Below, in pieces: positions 27,611-35,656 of a DNA stretch of 64,000 bases (position 1 is the first letter of the stretch; each line of letters begins with the position of its first letter). The DNA is from CAYVQE01 sp964633205. GTDB taxonomy: Bacteria > Myxococcota > B64-G9. Under the pieces are notes generated by a model, which was not told where the DNA came from, did no database searches, and saw only the letters and a list, made by a program, of their open reading frames with translations. The DNA lies in contig CAZWFN010000011.1 in assembly GCA_964633205.1 (NCBI GenBank), positions 1 to 64,000 on the forward strand. The letters are read 5' to 3'. The position numbers and the translations under genes were made by a program.

Positions 27611-28729
27611 ATGTCCGAGCGGGACGCGGCACAGGATAGCGCAGGCTGCCAGACCGCACGGGCCGAGCGGGCCGAGGCCGAGCGCGATCTGCTCGGCGGG
27701 GCGGCAGAGGCCGCGGCCGAGGCGGTGGCCGTGGCCGACGCCGCCGGCCGCATCCTGTACGTCAATCCGGCCTATGGCCGGCTGCTGGGCGTCGAGCGGG
27801 AGGCGCTGATCGGCCGCCGGCTGGAGCTGCTCGAAGCCCTCGAGGCCGACGACCCCCGTGGCCGCAGCATGCGCGCGGCGCTGGAGCGGCGCGGCTCCTG
27901 GCGCGGCAAGCGCCGCTTCAAACGCCCGGACGGCAGCCTGATCTTCGAAGAGTGCAGCCTGACGCGCGTCAACCGGGCCGACGGTACGCTGCTGGGCTAC
28001 ATCGCGGTGCGCCGCGACGTGACCGAGCAGCGGCGGCTGGAGCAGGCGGCCGCGGCCGCGGTGACCGGCGACAACCTGGGCTGGGCCATCAGCGGGCTGC
28101 GCCACGAGCTGGGCAACCCGATCAACGCCGTGTCCAGCACGCTGAAGCTGCTGGCCGATCGCTTCGCCCGCCGGGGCGACGAGCGCGCGGCCGGGTACCT
28201 GCAGCGCTGCCAGGAGGAGCTGGCGCGGGTGCGCCTGCTGCTCGACGGCATGAACAGCTTCGGCCAGTTCGAGCGGCCCGAGCCGCGCCCGCTGGACCTG
28301 CCTGACTTCCTGGACCAGCTCGAGCACCTGATGCGCGCCGATCTGCAGCGGCTGGGGGTGGTGCTGCGCATCGAGGTGGCGCCCCAGGCCCGCCATTGCC
28401 TGGCCGATCCGCGGGCGCTGCAGCAGGTGCTGCTCAACGCGCTCAAAAACGCGCTCGATGCGCTGGAAGGCCGGCCCGAGCCCGTGATCACCATCCTGGT
28501 GGCCAGGCCCTCGGAGATGGCCATGGTCCGGGTGGCCGACAACGGCCCGGGCATGGGCCCCAAGCAGCTCGAGCAGCTGTTTCGGCCCTTCCACACCACC
28601 AAGAAGAACGGCACCGGTCTGGGGCTGACCATCAGCCGGCGGCTGATGGAGCGCATGGATGGCTACATCGAGGTCGACTCCATCGAGGGCGAGGGCACCT
28701 GGGTCGATCTCTACCTGCCCGCCGAGTGA
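27611..28729 (+). CDS. Cytosolic PAS-domain sensor histidine kinase
   Basis: The 372-residue kinase has no membrane span. A PAS sensor covers about 30-150 (VAVADAAGRILYVNPAYGRLLG, then GYIAVRRDVTEQR). The phospho-acceptor His lies in GLRHELGNPIN (about 175). The ATP-binding domain shows N-box QVLLNALKNALDAL, G1 DNGPGMG and G2 GTGLGLTIS. No response regulator is adjacent. It strongly resembles the partial kinase at 38093-39027. ATG 27611 was chosen as the start that keeps the PAS domain complete, although its ribosome site is weak. Its end overlaps the convergent pfkB gene by 19 bases. Confidence 0.9.
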   Translation: MSERDAAQDSAGCQTARAERAEAERDLLGGAAEAAAEAVAVADAAGRILYVNPAYGRLLGVEREALIGRRLELLEALEADDPRGRSMRAALERRGSWRGKRRFKRPDGSLIFEECSLTRVNRADGTLLGYIAVRRDVTEQRRLEQAAAAAVTGDNLGWAISGLRHELGNPINAVSSTLKLLADRFARRGDERAAGYLQRCQEELARVRLLLDGMNSFGQFERPEPRPLDLPDFLDQLEHLMRADLQRLGVVLRIEVAPQARHCLADPRALQQVLLNALKNALDALEGRPEPVITILVARPSEMAMVRVADNGPGMGPKQLEQLFRPFHTTKKNGTGLGLTISRRLMERMDGYIEVDSIEGEGTWVDLYLPAE

Positions 28730-29667
28730 GCGCCGCCCTCGTCCTCCATGCGGGCGAACAGGCGTTCGACGTCATCCCGCCGGCACAGCTCGGTGCCGGG
28801 CGTCATCACCGCCGCCGCCCCGGCGGCCACCCCCAGCCGCACCGCCCGGTCCAGCGGCCAGCCGCGGACCAGGCCCAGGGTCACCCCGGCCAGGGTGGAG
28901 TCGCCGGCGCCGACCTTGGAGGCGATGGGCACGGTGGGCGCGCGCAGCCGCAGGATGCCCCCGGCGCTGGCCGCCAGCACTCCGGCCGCGCCCAGGGTGA
29001 CCACCACCACCTGGGCCCGGCCCCGCTCGACCAGGTCCAGCGCGGCCCGCTCCTGATCCTCCTCGTCGCGCAGCGGATCGCCGACCAGCTCGCGCAGCTC
29101 GCGCAGGTTGGGCTCGATCAGGTAGACCCCGGCCTCCAGAGCGCGGCGGGTCGGCGCGGCCGGGCAATCGAGCAGCAGCCGGCAGTCGCTGTCGGCGGCC
29201 CGGCGGGCCAGCCGGGCCAGCAGGTCGTCGGGCGCGCCCGGCGGCAGGCTGCCGGAGACCGCCAGCAGCGCCGGCGGCGGCTCGGCCCCCTCCAGCGCCG
29301 CCAGCACCGCCTGCCACTCCGCTGCTGCGATCCGCGGCCCGGGCATGCCGAAACGGAACTGTCGTTCGGAGCTGCGCTCGCTGACGTGGAAGCCCTCCCG
29401 GGTCCAGCCGTCGATGGCGAAGCGCCGCTGGGCCACCCCCTCGCGCTCGAGCAGCTCGGCCAGTACCTGGCCGGTCGGTCCGCCGGCCAAATACCAGGCC
29501 GTCGAACTGCCGCCCAGCGCGTGCAGTGCCCGCGAGACGTTGAGGCCGCCGCCGCCCGGCTCGCGGACCGGCTCCTCGCAGCGCAGCTTGCGCTCGGCGG
29601 CCACCTGCTCGACCGCGGTGTTCAGATCCAAGACCGGGTTGAAGGTCAACGTCACCACCGTGTCCAT
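28711..29667 (-). CDS. pfkB: PfkB-family 6-phosphofructokinase
   Basis: A 318-residue ribokinase-fold sugar kinase. The start (TLTFNPVLDLNTAV, RKLRCEEPVREPGGGGLNVSRAL split by short spacers) closely follows E. coli PfkB (Pfk-2), including the substrate-binding GGGGxNVARA-type loop. The catalytic GAGDS motif is in SKVGAGDSTLAG near residue 255. It phosphorylates fructose-6-phosphate, or possibly fructose-1-phosphate or tagatose-6-phosphate, as close relatives differ. AAGGAGG lies eight bases before the ATG. It follows the EEP hydrolase gene by 12 bases in the same operon. Confidence 0.86.
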   Translation of the reverse strand: MDTVVTLTFNPVLDLNTAVEQVAAERKLRCEEPVREPGGGGLNVSRALHALGGSSTAWYLAGGPTGQVLAELLEREGVAQRRFAIDGWTREGFHVSERSSERQFRFGMPGPRIAAAEWQAVLAALEGAEPPPALLAVSGSLPPGAPDDLLARLARRAADSDCRLLLDCPAAPTRRALEAGVYLIEPNLRELRELVGDPLRDEEDQERAALDLVERGRAQVVVVTLGAAGVLAASAGGILRLRAPTVPIASKVGAGDSTLAGVTLGLVRGWPLDRAVRLGVAAGAAAVMTPGTELCRRDDVERLFARMEDEGGAHSAGR

Positions 29668-29679
29668 GCCGATACCTCC

Positions 29680-30552
29680 TTACGATTCCTCATCGCCGGC
29701 CACCGGCTCGGCCGCCAGGTGGCCCACCACCGGCAGGTGGTCCGAGGCGCGGCGGGCCTCGCCGCTGGCCACCGCGAACACGCCCTGCAGCCGCGCCACC
29801 GGCCGGGTCCAGATGCGGTCCAGCCGCAGCAGCGGCCAGCGGGCCGGGTAGGAGGCCGGGGCCGGAGCCTTGCCCAGCCGGGCCTCGATGGGGTGGAAGG
29901 TGCGCCGCAGCGGCAGCCACTCGTTCATGTCGCCCATGACCACCACCGGTCCGGGCTGGTCGTGGTCGAGCGTCGCGGCGATCATCCGCGCCTGCAGGCG
30001 CCGCTCGGCGCTGCGCATGCCGAGGTGGGTGGTGATCACCCGCAGCCGGCGGCCGGTCACATCCAGCTCCACATCCAGGGCGCCGCGCGGCTCGCGCCCG
30101 GGCCAGGTCAGATCCAGCCGGCGCACCCGCAGCACCGGATGGGCGCTGAGCAGGGCGTTGCCGAAGTCGGCGTCGGTCCGCAGCATGGTCGGCCCGGCCA
30201 CCGCCAGCATGCCGGTGGCCCGCTGCAAAAAGCCCGGATCGGGCTGGCCGCTGGCCAGCCGCGGCCAGGTGACCTCCTGCAGCCCGACCACGTCGGCGCC
30301 CAGCGAGCGGATCACCCCTGCGGTGCGCTCCGGATCGCGCCGCCGATCGCTGCCCACCCAGGCATGGATGTTGTAGCTGGCCACGATGATGGCGCCGCCG
30401 GCCGGCGGCTGGCCGGCGCCGGGGGCTTGGGGCTGCTCGCTGTATGGTTTGGCTCTGGCCGCCGTGGTGCTCACCTCCCTCGGGGCCTGCCGTCGGCCCT
30501 GTCGCTGGGTAAACTCCCCCCATGCCGGGTTGTCCTGCAAGAGCGATACCAT
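29680..30552 (-). CDS. Endonuclease/exonuclease/phosphatase (EEP) family hydrolase
   Basis: The 290-residue metal-dependent hydrolase shows the family motifs in order: SYNIHAWVG, LQEV, THLGMR, GDMNEW, LDRIW and SDHLPVVGHL. Members cleave DNA, phosphoinositides or other phosphodiesters. No signal peptide is evident, so it is probably cytoplasmic. It lies directly upstream of pfkB. ATG 30552 has GGAG ten bases before it; an in-frame GTG near 30475 preceded by GAGGGAG is an alternative that would still keep the whole catalytic domain. Confidence 0.85.
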   Translation of the reverse strand: MVSLLQDNPAWGEFTQRQGRRQAPREVSTTAARAKPYSEQPQAPGAGQPPAGGAIIVASYNIHAWVGSDRRRDPERTAGVIRSLGADVVGLQEVTWPRLASGQPDPGFLQRATGMLAVAGPTMLRTDADFGNALLSAHPVLRVRRLDLTWPGREPRGALDVELDVTGRRLRVITTHLGMRSAERRLQARMIAATLDHDQPGPVVVMGDMNEWLPLRRTFHPIEARLGKAPAPASYPARWPLLRLDRIWTRPVARLQGVFAVASGEARRASDHLPVVGHLAAEPVAGDEES

Positions 30553-30682
30553 CGGGCGGCCGCTCCGGACACGGGTGATCGGCCACCGGGGTGGCGCCTG
30601 ACGGAGCGGGATGGGTGGTTCGAAGTGACCCAGAAGCCGCCGCTGGACAGTGCAACTGCATGTCTGACATGGATACCGTGGA

Positions 30683-30698
30683 TGGCGCGACATTTGCA
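30683..30698 (+). promoter_or_regulatory. Sigma-54 promoter for the Rieske-AIF gene
   Basis: TGGCGC (30683-30688), 5 bases, TTGCA (30694-30698) has the GG-N10-GC core with one mismatch. The predicted start near 30709 is 36 bases before the gene. Confidence 0.7.
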
Positions 30699-30744
30699 GA
30701 AAAATGACCCCACATCGCGCTGTGTGGCGACAAAAGGAGCGAGC

Positions 30745-32343
30745 ATGTCCCAAGATCTGACCGATTTCATCCAGGTGGCGGCCTCGACCGATCTGCCCGA
30801 GGGCGGCTCGCTCGGGGTGGAGGTCAACGAACGACCGGTGCTGCTGGTGCGCATCCACGACGTGGTCCATGCCTACGGCAACGAGTGCCCCCACAAGGGC
30901 GCTCCGCTGGCCGACGGCCTGGTGGCCGGCGACCAGGTGGTCTGCCCCTATCACCAGGCCCGTTTCAGCCTGGCCAGCGGAGCCGTCGAGCACCCGCCGG
31001 CCCGCGACGACCTGCCCGTCTACGATGTGGCCGAGGTGGACGGGGCCATCTTCGTCGGCCCCGAGCCGCTGGCCGAGCCGGCCGAGCGCAAACCGGCGCC
31101 GCCGGTGCTCAAGAGCCAGGCCTTCGTCATCGTCGGCGCCGGCGCGGCCGGCTGCGCCGCCGCCGAGGAGCTGCGCCGGCGCGGCTTCGCCGGGCGCATC
31201 CGCTTGCTGACCCCCGAGCCGAACCTGCCCTACGATCGCACCGATCTGTCCAAGGGCTACCTGGCCGGTGCCAGCGGCGACGAGGATCTGCCGCTGCGCG
31301 ACGCCGGGTTCTACCGCCGGCAGGAGATCACCCTGCTGACCGAGAGCCGGGTGGATCGGGTCGACGCCGCGGCGCGGCAGGTGGAGCTGGCCGACGGCGA
31401 GCGGATCGCCTTCGACCAGGCCCTGATCGCCACCGGCAGTCGGCCGCGGCAGCTCGAGGTACCGGGCGCCGAGCTACAAGGCCTGTTCTCGTTGCGCTCG
31501 TGGATCGACGCCAGCGAGCTGGTCGGTGAGCTGGCCGGCGCCGGCCGGGTGGTGATCGTGGGCGCCGGCTTCATCGGCTTGGAGGCGGCCGCCTCGCTGC
31601 GCGGCCGCGGGCTGGAGGTGGCGCTGGTGGCCCCGGAACCGGTGCCGCTGGGCCCGGTGTTCGGCGAGCCGGTCGGCCGCTGGCTGCAGGGGCTGGCCGA
31701 GGCCGAGGGGGTGCACTTCCACCTCGGCCGCGGTGTAAAACGGCTGGAGGGCGATCAGCGGGTGCGCCGGGTGCAGCTGTCGGACGATACCGCACTGGAG
31801 GCCGACCTGGTGCTGATCGCCATCGGGGTCGAGCCGCGGCTCGGACCGCTGGCCGGCAGCGGCCTGGTCGAGCGCGGCGCGGTGCCGGTCGACGAGCGCC
31901 TGCAGACCCGGGCCGATTTCGTGTTCGCCGCCGGTGACATCGCCCGGCTGCCGAGCCCGCCCGATGGACCGCCACGCCGGGTCGAGCACTGGGCCTGGGC
32001 CGAGACCCAGGGCCGCCACGCGGCCCGGGCCATGCTGGGCGACAGCACCCCCTTCGACGAGCCGCCCTTTTTCTGGACCCGGCAGTGGGGCAAGTCGCTG
32101 CAGCTGGTGGGCCACAGCGCCGGCTTCGATCGGGTGGAGCTGCGCGGCGAGGTGGAAGCCGGCGACTTCCTGGCCGGCTATTACCGCAACGGCGAGCTGG
32201 TCGCGGCCGCCGGCGCCGGGCGCAGCCGGGAGATGATCGCGCTGGGCCAGCTGCTGCGCAGCGGCCGGGCGGCCGGCATCGCCCCGGCCGCCTTCGCCGC
32301 CGAGGATCACGACCTGGTCGCCCTGGCCCGCGAGGCGGGTTGA
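30745..32343 (+). CDS. Rieske-domain NAD(P)/FAD oxidoreductase (AIF-like)
   Basis: The 532-residue flavoprotein is fused to an N-terminal Rieske [2Fe-2S] domain (about 8-105; ligands in CPHKG and CPYHQARF). The reductase part has an FAD motif (VIVGAGAAGCAAAEEL, about 130), the LPYDRTDLSKGYL signature of ferredoxin reductase-like AIF proteins, an NAD motif (VVIVGAGFIGLEAA) and FVFAAGDIA. This order equals that of eukaryotic AIFM3 and bacterial ferredoxin-NAD(P) reductases of Rieske systems. It moves electrons between NAD(P)H and an unknown partner. AAAGGAGC lies before ATG 30745. A small lipoprotein gene follows 31 bases later. Confidence 0.92.
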   Translation: MSQDLTDFIQVAASTDLPEGGSLGVEVNERPVLLVRIHDVVHAYGNECPHKGAPLADGLVAGDQVVCPYHQARFSLASGAVEHPPARDDLPVYDVAEVDGAIFVGPEPLAEPAERKPAPPVLKSQAFVIVGAGAAGCAAAEELRRRGFAGRIRLLTPEPNLPYDRTDLSKGYLAGASGDEDLPLRDAGFYRRQEITLLTESRVDRVDAAARQVELADGERIAFDQALIATGSRPRQLEVPGAELQGLFSLRSWIDASELVGELAGAGRVVIVGAGFIGLEAAASLRGRGLEVALVAPEPVPLGPVFGEPVGRWLQGLAEAEGVHFHLGRGVKRLEGDQRVRRVQLSDDTALEADLVLIAIGVEPRLGPLAGSGLVERGAVPVDERLQTRADFVFAAGDIARLPSPPDGPPRRVEHWAWAETQGRHAARAMLGDSTPFDEPPFFWTRQWGKSLQLVGHSAGFDRVELRGEVEAGDFLAGYYRNGELVAAAGAGRSREMIALGQLLRSGRAAGIAPAAFAAEDHDLVALAREAG

Positions 32344-32374
32344 CCGCCATCCTGACGAACGAAAGGAGCTTGCC

Positions 32375-32536
32375 ATGCGCCATCGATTCAGCTGGCTGAT
32401 CGCCTTGCTGGCAGCCCTGGGGCTGATGCTGACCACGGGCTGTCCGAGACGCACACTGGACAACCCGCCCCAGGACCCCGAAGAGGACCAGGATCCCAAG
32501 CCCGAGCCTCCGCCCGAGCCGCCCGACCTGCGTTGA
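32375..32536 (+). CDS. Small proline/acid-rich lipoprotein
   Basis: A 53-residue peptide. The signal is hydrophobic with lipobox LTTGC (Cys23). The short mature part is rich in Asp, Glu and Pro (DPEEDQDPKPEPPPEPP). GAAAGGAGC lies before the ATG. No function is recognised; it may be an envelope tether or immunity-like peptide. It lies 31 bases after the Rieske-AIF gene and probably shares its transcript. Confidence 0.7.
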   Translation: MRHRFSWLIALLAALGLMLTTGCPRRTLDNPPQDPEEDQDPKPEPPPEPPDLR

Positions 32537-32539
32537 GCC

Positions 32540-32574
32540 GAGCCGGCCAGCTTGTCGCGGCCGCCGGCCGGCTC
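32540..32574. terminator. Hairpin between convergent genes
   Basis: Arms GAGCCGGCC (32540-32548) and GGCCGGCTC (32566-32574) flank a 17-base loop between the small lipoprotein gene and the convergent phospholipase D gene. No T-run is present. Confidence 0.4.
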
Positions 32575-34678
32575 AGCGGGCCAGCCGGCGCCTGAGCCAC
32601 AGGCCGCCGCCCACCAGCAGCGCCACCAGCGCCACCAGGCCCAGCAGCGACAGCGGCTGCGGGTCGAGCACGAAGTCGCGCACCAGCTCCGAGGCCAGCA
32701 CCACCGCCGCGATGCCGGGCGCCATGCCCAGCGCCGTGCCCAGCAGGTAGTGGCTGAAGCGCACCCGCAGCGCGCCGGCGGCGAAGTTGATCACCGGGTA
32801 GGGGGCGGTCGGCACCACCCGCAGCAAGGCCACCGCCAGCACCCCGCGGCGGCGCAGCAGGCGTTGCAGCCCCTCGGCCCGGCGGCGCACCGGCGCCGGC
32901 AGCTCGCCGCGGCCCAGCCAGCGGCCCAGCCAGTAGGTCTGCACCGCGCTGGCCAGCGCGCCGGCCATGGCCAGTGCCAGCGCCAGCCACGGGTCGAACA
33001 GGATGCCGGTGGCCACGAACAGCACCGTGATGGGAAAGACCAGCACCCCGGCCAGCAGGTAGACCCCCAGCAGGGCGAAGGGGAACCAGGCCCGGTGGGC
33101 GAAATCTGCCCCCAGATCGGTCAGCTCGTCGGCGTCGAGCGCATCGCCCAGCGGGGTCCAGGCCCAGGCCGCGGCCAGCCCCAGCAGCCCGACCAGCACC
33201 GCGGCGATGGCGATCAGGCGCAGCCAGCCGGAGCGGCGGGCCTCGGCCGGATCGAGATCGTCGAGCAGCTGGTCCAGCTCGGCCGGCCGCTCCGGGTCGA
33301 CCAGCTCGGCCTGGCTCTGCACCAGCTCGTCCAGCGGCTGCTGGGGCCGCTGCACCGGTACCAGCCGCCGGCCTTCGCCGTCGGCCAGCGCATCCACGGT
33401 GGCGAACAGCGAGCCGCTGTCGGCCAGCCGGGCGGCCACGGTGGCCGGATCGCTGCCAAGGTGCTCGGCCAGCAGCCGGTTGCGCAGTTCGGCCACCGCC
33501 CGTTGCAGCGCCGGCTCCTCGTCGGCTTCCAGCGCCAGGTCGAGCTCGCTGTCGAGCCCCATGGAGCGGTTGCTCAGGTTGGCCGAGCCGATCCGGGCCA
33601 GGCCGTCGTCGGCCACCATCAGCTTGGAGTGCACGTTGAGCCAGCCGTCGAGGCCGGGCAGCTTCGGGTAGACCACCCGCAGCCGGCCGTGGCGGTCGGC
33701 CCGGCGCAGCTGCTCCAGGCGCACTTGGCGCAGCGCGTTCATGGTGTGCTCCTCGAGCCAGCCCTCGCTCTTGTGCGGCAGCACCAGCAGCATCTCGGGA
33801 CAGGCATCCGATTGCAGGCGGCGCTCCAGCGCCTGGGAGACGGCGGCCGAGGTCAGGTACTGGTTCTCGATGTAGATCCAGCGCCGGGCCCGGGCGATGG
33901 TGTCGCGGTGGAGCTGTGCGACCTCGTGTACCGCGGCGCGGCCCTTGTAGGCCGGCACGGTGCGCACCAAGCCCACCGGGGCGTCGCGCGCAGCCGGCTC
34001 CAGCTCGGCCGGCCAGGGCCGCTGCCCTGCGGCCGGCTCGTCCCCCTCGCCGATCGGTCGTCCGCCGGCGCGCCGCCAGCGCTCGCGGAACAGCTCGGCC
34101 AGCGCCCGGGCCGGCGCGCCGGATACCGCCATGGCCGCATCGTGGAAGGGCAGGTAACGCCGGCCGCCCGGATCGCGGCGGCCGGGCTCCTGCGGCCGGT
34201 GGGCCGGGGTGTCCCAGCGCGAGCGGGTCAGGTCGAAGCCGCCGGCGAAGCCGAGCCAGTCGTCGATCACCACGAACTTCTGGTGCTGCGAGGCGCCCAG
34301 CGGATGCTCGTCATCGGCCCGGAAGTGCACCCGCCGGTGGGACTGCCAGCCCAGCCGCACCGGCGCCAGGGCCTGGCGCTCGAAGGCGTAGAGCATGGCG
34401 TAGTCCCAGGTCAGGATGTAGACCTCGAGCCCGTCGCGGGCCGCGGCCAGCCGGTCCAGCTCGGGGCCCAGCCGCCGCAGCGGCCGGCCGTCGCGCGGGT
34501 CGCGCTCCAGCGCCACCCGGCTGTCGATGTCCCAGCCGGCGATGAAGATCCGCTGTTGGGCCTGCTCGAACGCCGCGGCCAGGGCGCCGAAGTAGCTCTG
34601 GCCGTCGATCAGGAAGGCCACCTGCTCGGCCCGCTCCAGCCGCCAGCAGTTGCGGCCCGGTTCCAGAATCCTGTCCAT
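32573..34678 (-). CDS. Phospholipase D fused to a VTT (DedA/SNARE-associated) membrane domain
   Basis: The 701-residue protein has two catalytic HKD motifs, HQKFVVID (about 133) and HSKLMVAD (about 345), each followed by the expected GSAN or GGFD-type strands. This is the full active site of a phospholipase D / cardiolipin-synthase-like enzyme. After about residue 480 a membrane domain of five or six helices follows, with VTT/DedA marks (GVLVFPITVLFVATG, LRVVPTAPYPVINFAAG). VTT proteins act in lipid scrambling or polyisoprenyl-phosphate flipping. The fusion suggests phospholipid remodelling at the inner membrane. Confidence 0.92.
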   Translation of the reverse strand: MDRILEPGRNCWRLERAEQVAFLIDGQSYFGALAAAFEQAQQRIFIAGWDIDSRVALERDPRDGRPLRRLGPELDRLAAARDGLEVYILTWDYAMLYAFERQALAPVRLGWQSHRRVHFRADDEHPLGASQHQKFVVIDDWLGFAGGFDLTRSRWDTPAHRPQEPGRRDPGGRRYLPFHDAAMAVSGAPARALAELFRERWRRAGGRPIGEGDEPAAGQRPWPAELEPAARDAPVGLVRTVPAYKGRAAVHEVAQLHRDTIARARRWIYIENQYLTSAAVSQALERRLQSDACPEMLLVLPHKSEGWLEEHTMNALRQVRLEQLRRADRHGRLRVVYPKLPGLDGWLNVHSKLMVADDGLARIGSANLSNRSMGLDSELDLALEADEEPALQRAVAELRNRLLAEHLGSDPATVAARLADSGSLFATVDALADGEGRRLVPVQRPQQPLDELVQSQAELVDPERPAELDQLLDDLDPAEARRSGWLRLIAIAAVLVGLLGLAAAWAWTPLGDALDADELTDLGADFAHRAWFPFALLGVYLLAGVLVFPITVLFVATGILFDPWLALALAMAGALASAVQTYWLGRWLGRGELPAPVRRRAEGLQRLLRRRGVLAVALLRVVPTAPYPVINFAAGALRVRFSHYLLGTALGMAPGIAAVVLASELVRDFVLDPQPLSLLGLVALVALLVGGGLWLRRRLAR

Positions 34679-34770
34679 GGGTCGGTCCGCTCGTACCTGG
34701 AAACAGCGCGCCGGCCCGCCGCCGGCAGTGCTGTTTATTTGCTGTCGCCGGATTCTCGGCGCTCTGGCCG

Positions 34771-34791
34771 CCCCGCGTGTTGGCTGCGGGG
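34771..34791 (-). terminator. Hairpin after the PRC-barrel/Lys-tail gene
   Basis: CCCCGC (34771-34776) and GCGGGG (34786-34791) form a 6-bp GC stem just beyond the stop at 34799 of the minus-strand gene. No T-run follows, so factor-independent termination is uncertain. The region 34679-34798 holds no gene. Confidence 0.4.
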
Positions 34792-34798
34792 TGGCACC

Positions 34799-35446
34799 TT
34801 ACTTCTTGGTGGCTTTTTTCTTGGTGGCCTTCTTCTTGGTGGCCTTCTTCTTGGTGGCCTTCTTCTTGCCAGCGCTTCTCTTGGCGGCGCTCTCGGTCGC
34901 CTTCTCGGCCCGGCTGAGCAGGTCGCTCGCCTCGCGCACCGCGTCCTCGCCGAACAGCCGCGCCATCACGCCGGGCTTTTGCTCGCTGGTGGTGCGCACC
35001 TTGCCCTGGACATCCTGGCGCAGCAGGATGGTGTCCGGGCCGATGACCAGCTTGTCGGGCTGGACCGACACCACCCGCTTGCCGGAAAGGCTGATCTCGA
35101 CCACCCGCCAGCTATCGTCGACCTCCACGTCGACCAGCGCGCCCAGGTCGTCGCCGTCGCGGCTGATGACCCGAACGCCGGTCAGGTCCTTGAGGCTGCG
35201 GCCGCTGGGCTTCTTGTTGCGCAGGTCGGCGGCCTTGGGTACGAACAGGTAGTCCTCGCCCACCCCGGTCACCTGCTTGGCATCCACCCAGCGGGCGTTG
35301 CCGCTCAGGCGCGACTCGCGCACGGTCAGCCCGGCCAGCTTGCGCTGGTTGGGCTGGATGAAGACCTGGTCCACCGCGCCCATGTTGCGCCCCTCCTTCA
35401 AGGCCACCACTTCCTTGCTCTGTATCTCGTGCAGCTGCATGCGCAT
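34799..35446 (-). CDS. PRC-barrel protein with histone-H1-like lysine-rich tail
   Basis: The 215-residue protein has two PRC barrels (about 1-75, QSKEVVALKEGRNMGAVDQV; and about 85-160, LTGVRVISRDGDDLGALVDV). The tail from about 185 is Lys/Ala/Thr-rich with KKKAT repeated four times, ending in KK. Such tails in bacterial Hc1/AlgP/HupB-like proteins bind DNA or polyphosphate. The repeat is also visible in the DNA as 15-base units at 34803-34870. AGGAGGGAG precedes ATG 35446, and a sigma-54 promoter lies upstream. Nucleoid or RNA binding is inference. Confidence 0.83.
   Translation of the reverse strand: MRMQLHEIQSKEVVALKEGRNMGAVDQVFIQPNQRKLAGLTVRESRLSGNARWVDAKQVTGVGEDYLFVPKAADLRNKKPSGRSLKDLTGVRVISRDGDDLGALVDVEVDDSWRVVEISLSGKRVVSVQPDKLVIGPDTILLRQDVQGKVRTTSEQKPGVMARLFGEDAVREASDLLSRAEKATESAAKRSAGKKKATKKKATKKKATKKKATKK
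34803..34870. repeat. 15-bp tandem repeat coding the KKKAT tail
   Basis: About four units close to TTCTTGGTGGCCTTC encode KKKAT on the minus strand. The copies are nearly identical at DNA level, so copy number may vary by slippage. Confidence 0.7.
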
Positions 35447-35550
35447 CGCATCTCCCTCCTGTGGGCTCGGGGGTTGGTCTGCCACGAGACCGCTTCCCCG
35501 CTGCGGCGATCTCGTCCCGGCCGCCACCGGCCAGTATACTCCGTTGTATC

Positions 35551-35566
35551 TGCAACAGACATACCA
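35551..35566 (-). promoter_or_regulatory. Sigma-54 promoter for the PRC/Lys-tail gene
   Basis: On the minus strand TGGTAT, 5 bases, TTGCA has the GG-N10-GC core. The predicted start near 35540 is 94 bases before the gene. The rest of 35447-35656 shows no gene. Confidence 0.66.
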
Positions 35567-35656
35567 TATCCGCTGGACGTCCAGAAGGGCTCGGAGGGCC
35601 GTCGCGGCCGGGTGGTGGGTCGTTGCGAACCACTCATCATGCACGGGGCAGGCCGG

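Noticed and set aside
28396..30744. Long plus-strand extension in front of the Rieske-AIF gene
   Set aside because: It is antisense to pfkB and the EEP gene and has no domain; the ribosome site and Rieske domain fix the start at 30745.
34791..34808. TGGCACcttacTTCTT as a sigma-54 promoter
   Set aside because: The -12 element lacks the essential GC, and the site points into the end of a minus-strand gene.
34803..34870. Short tandem repeat as a CRISPR-like array
   Set aside because: 15-bp units without spacers, in frame inside a coding tail.
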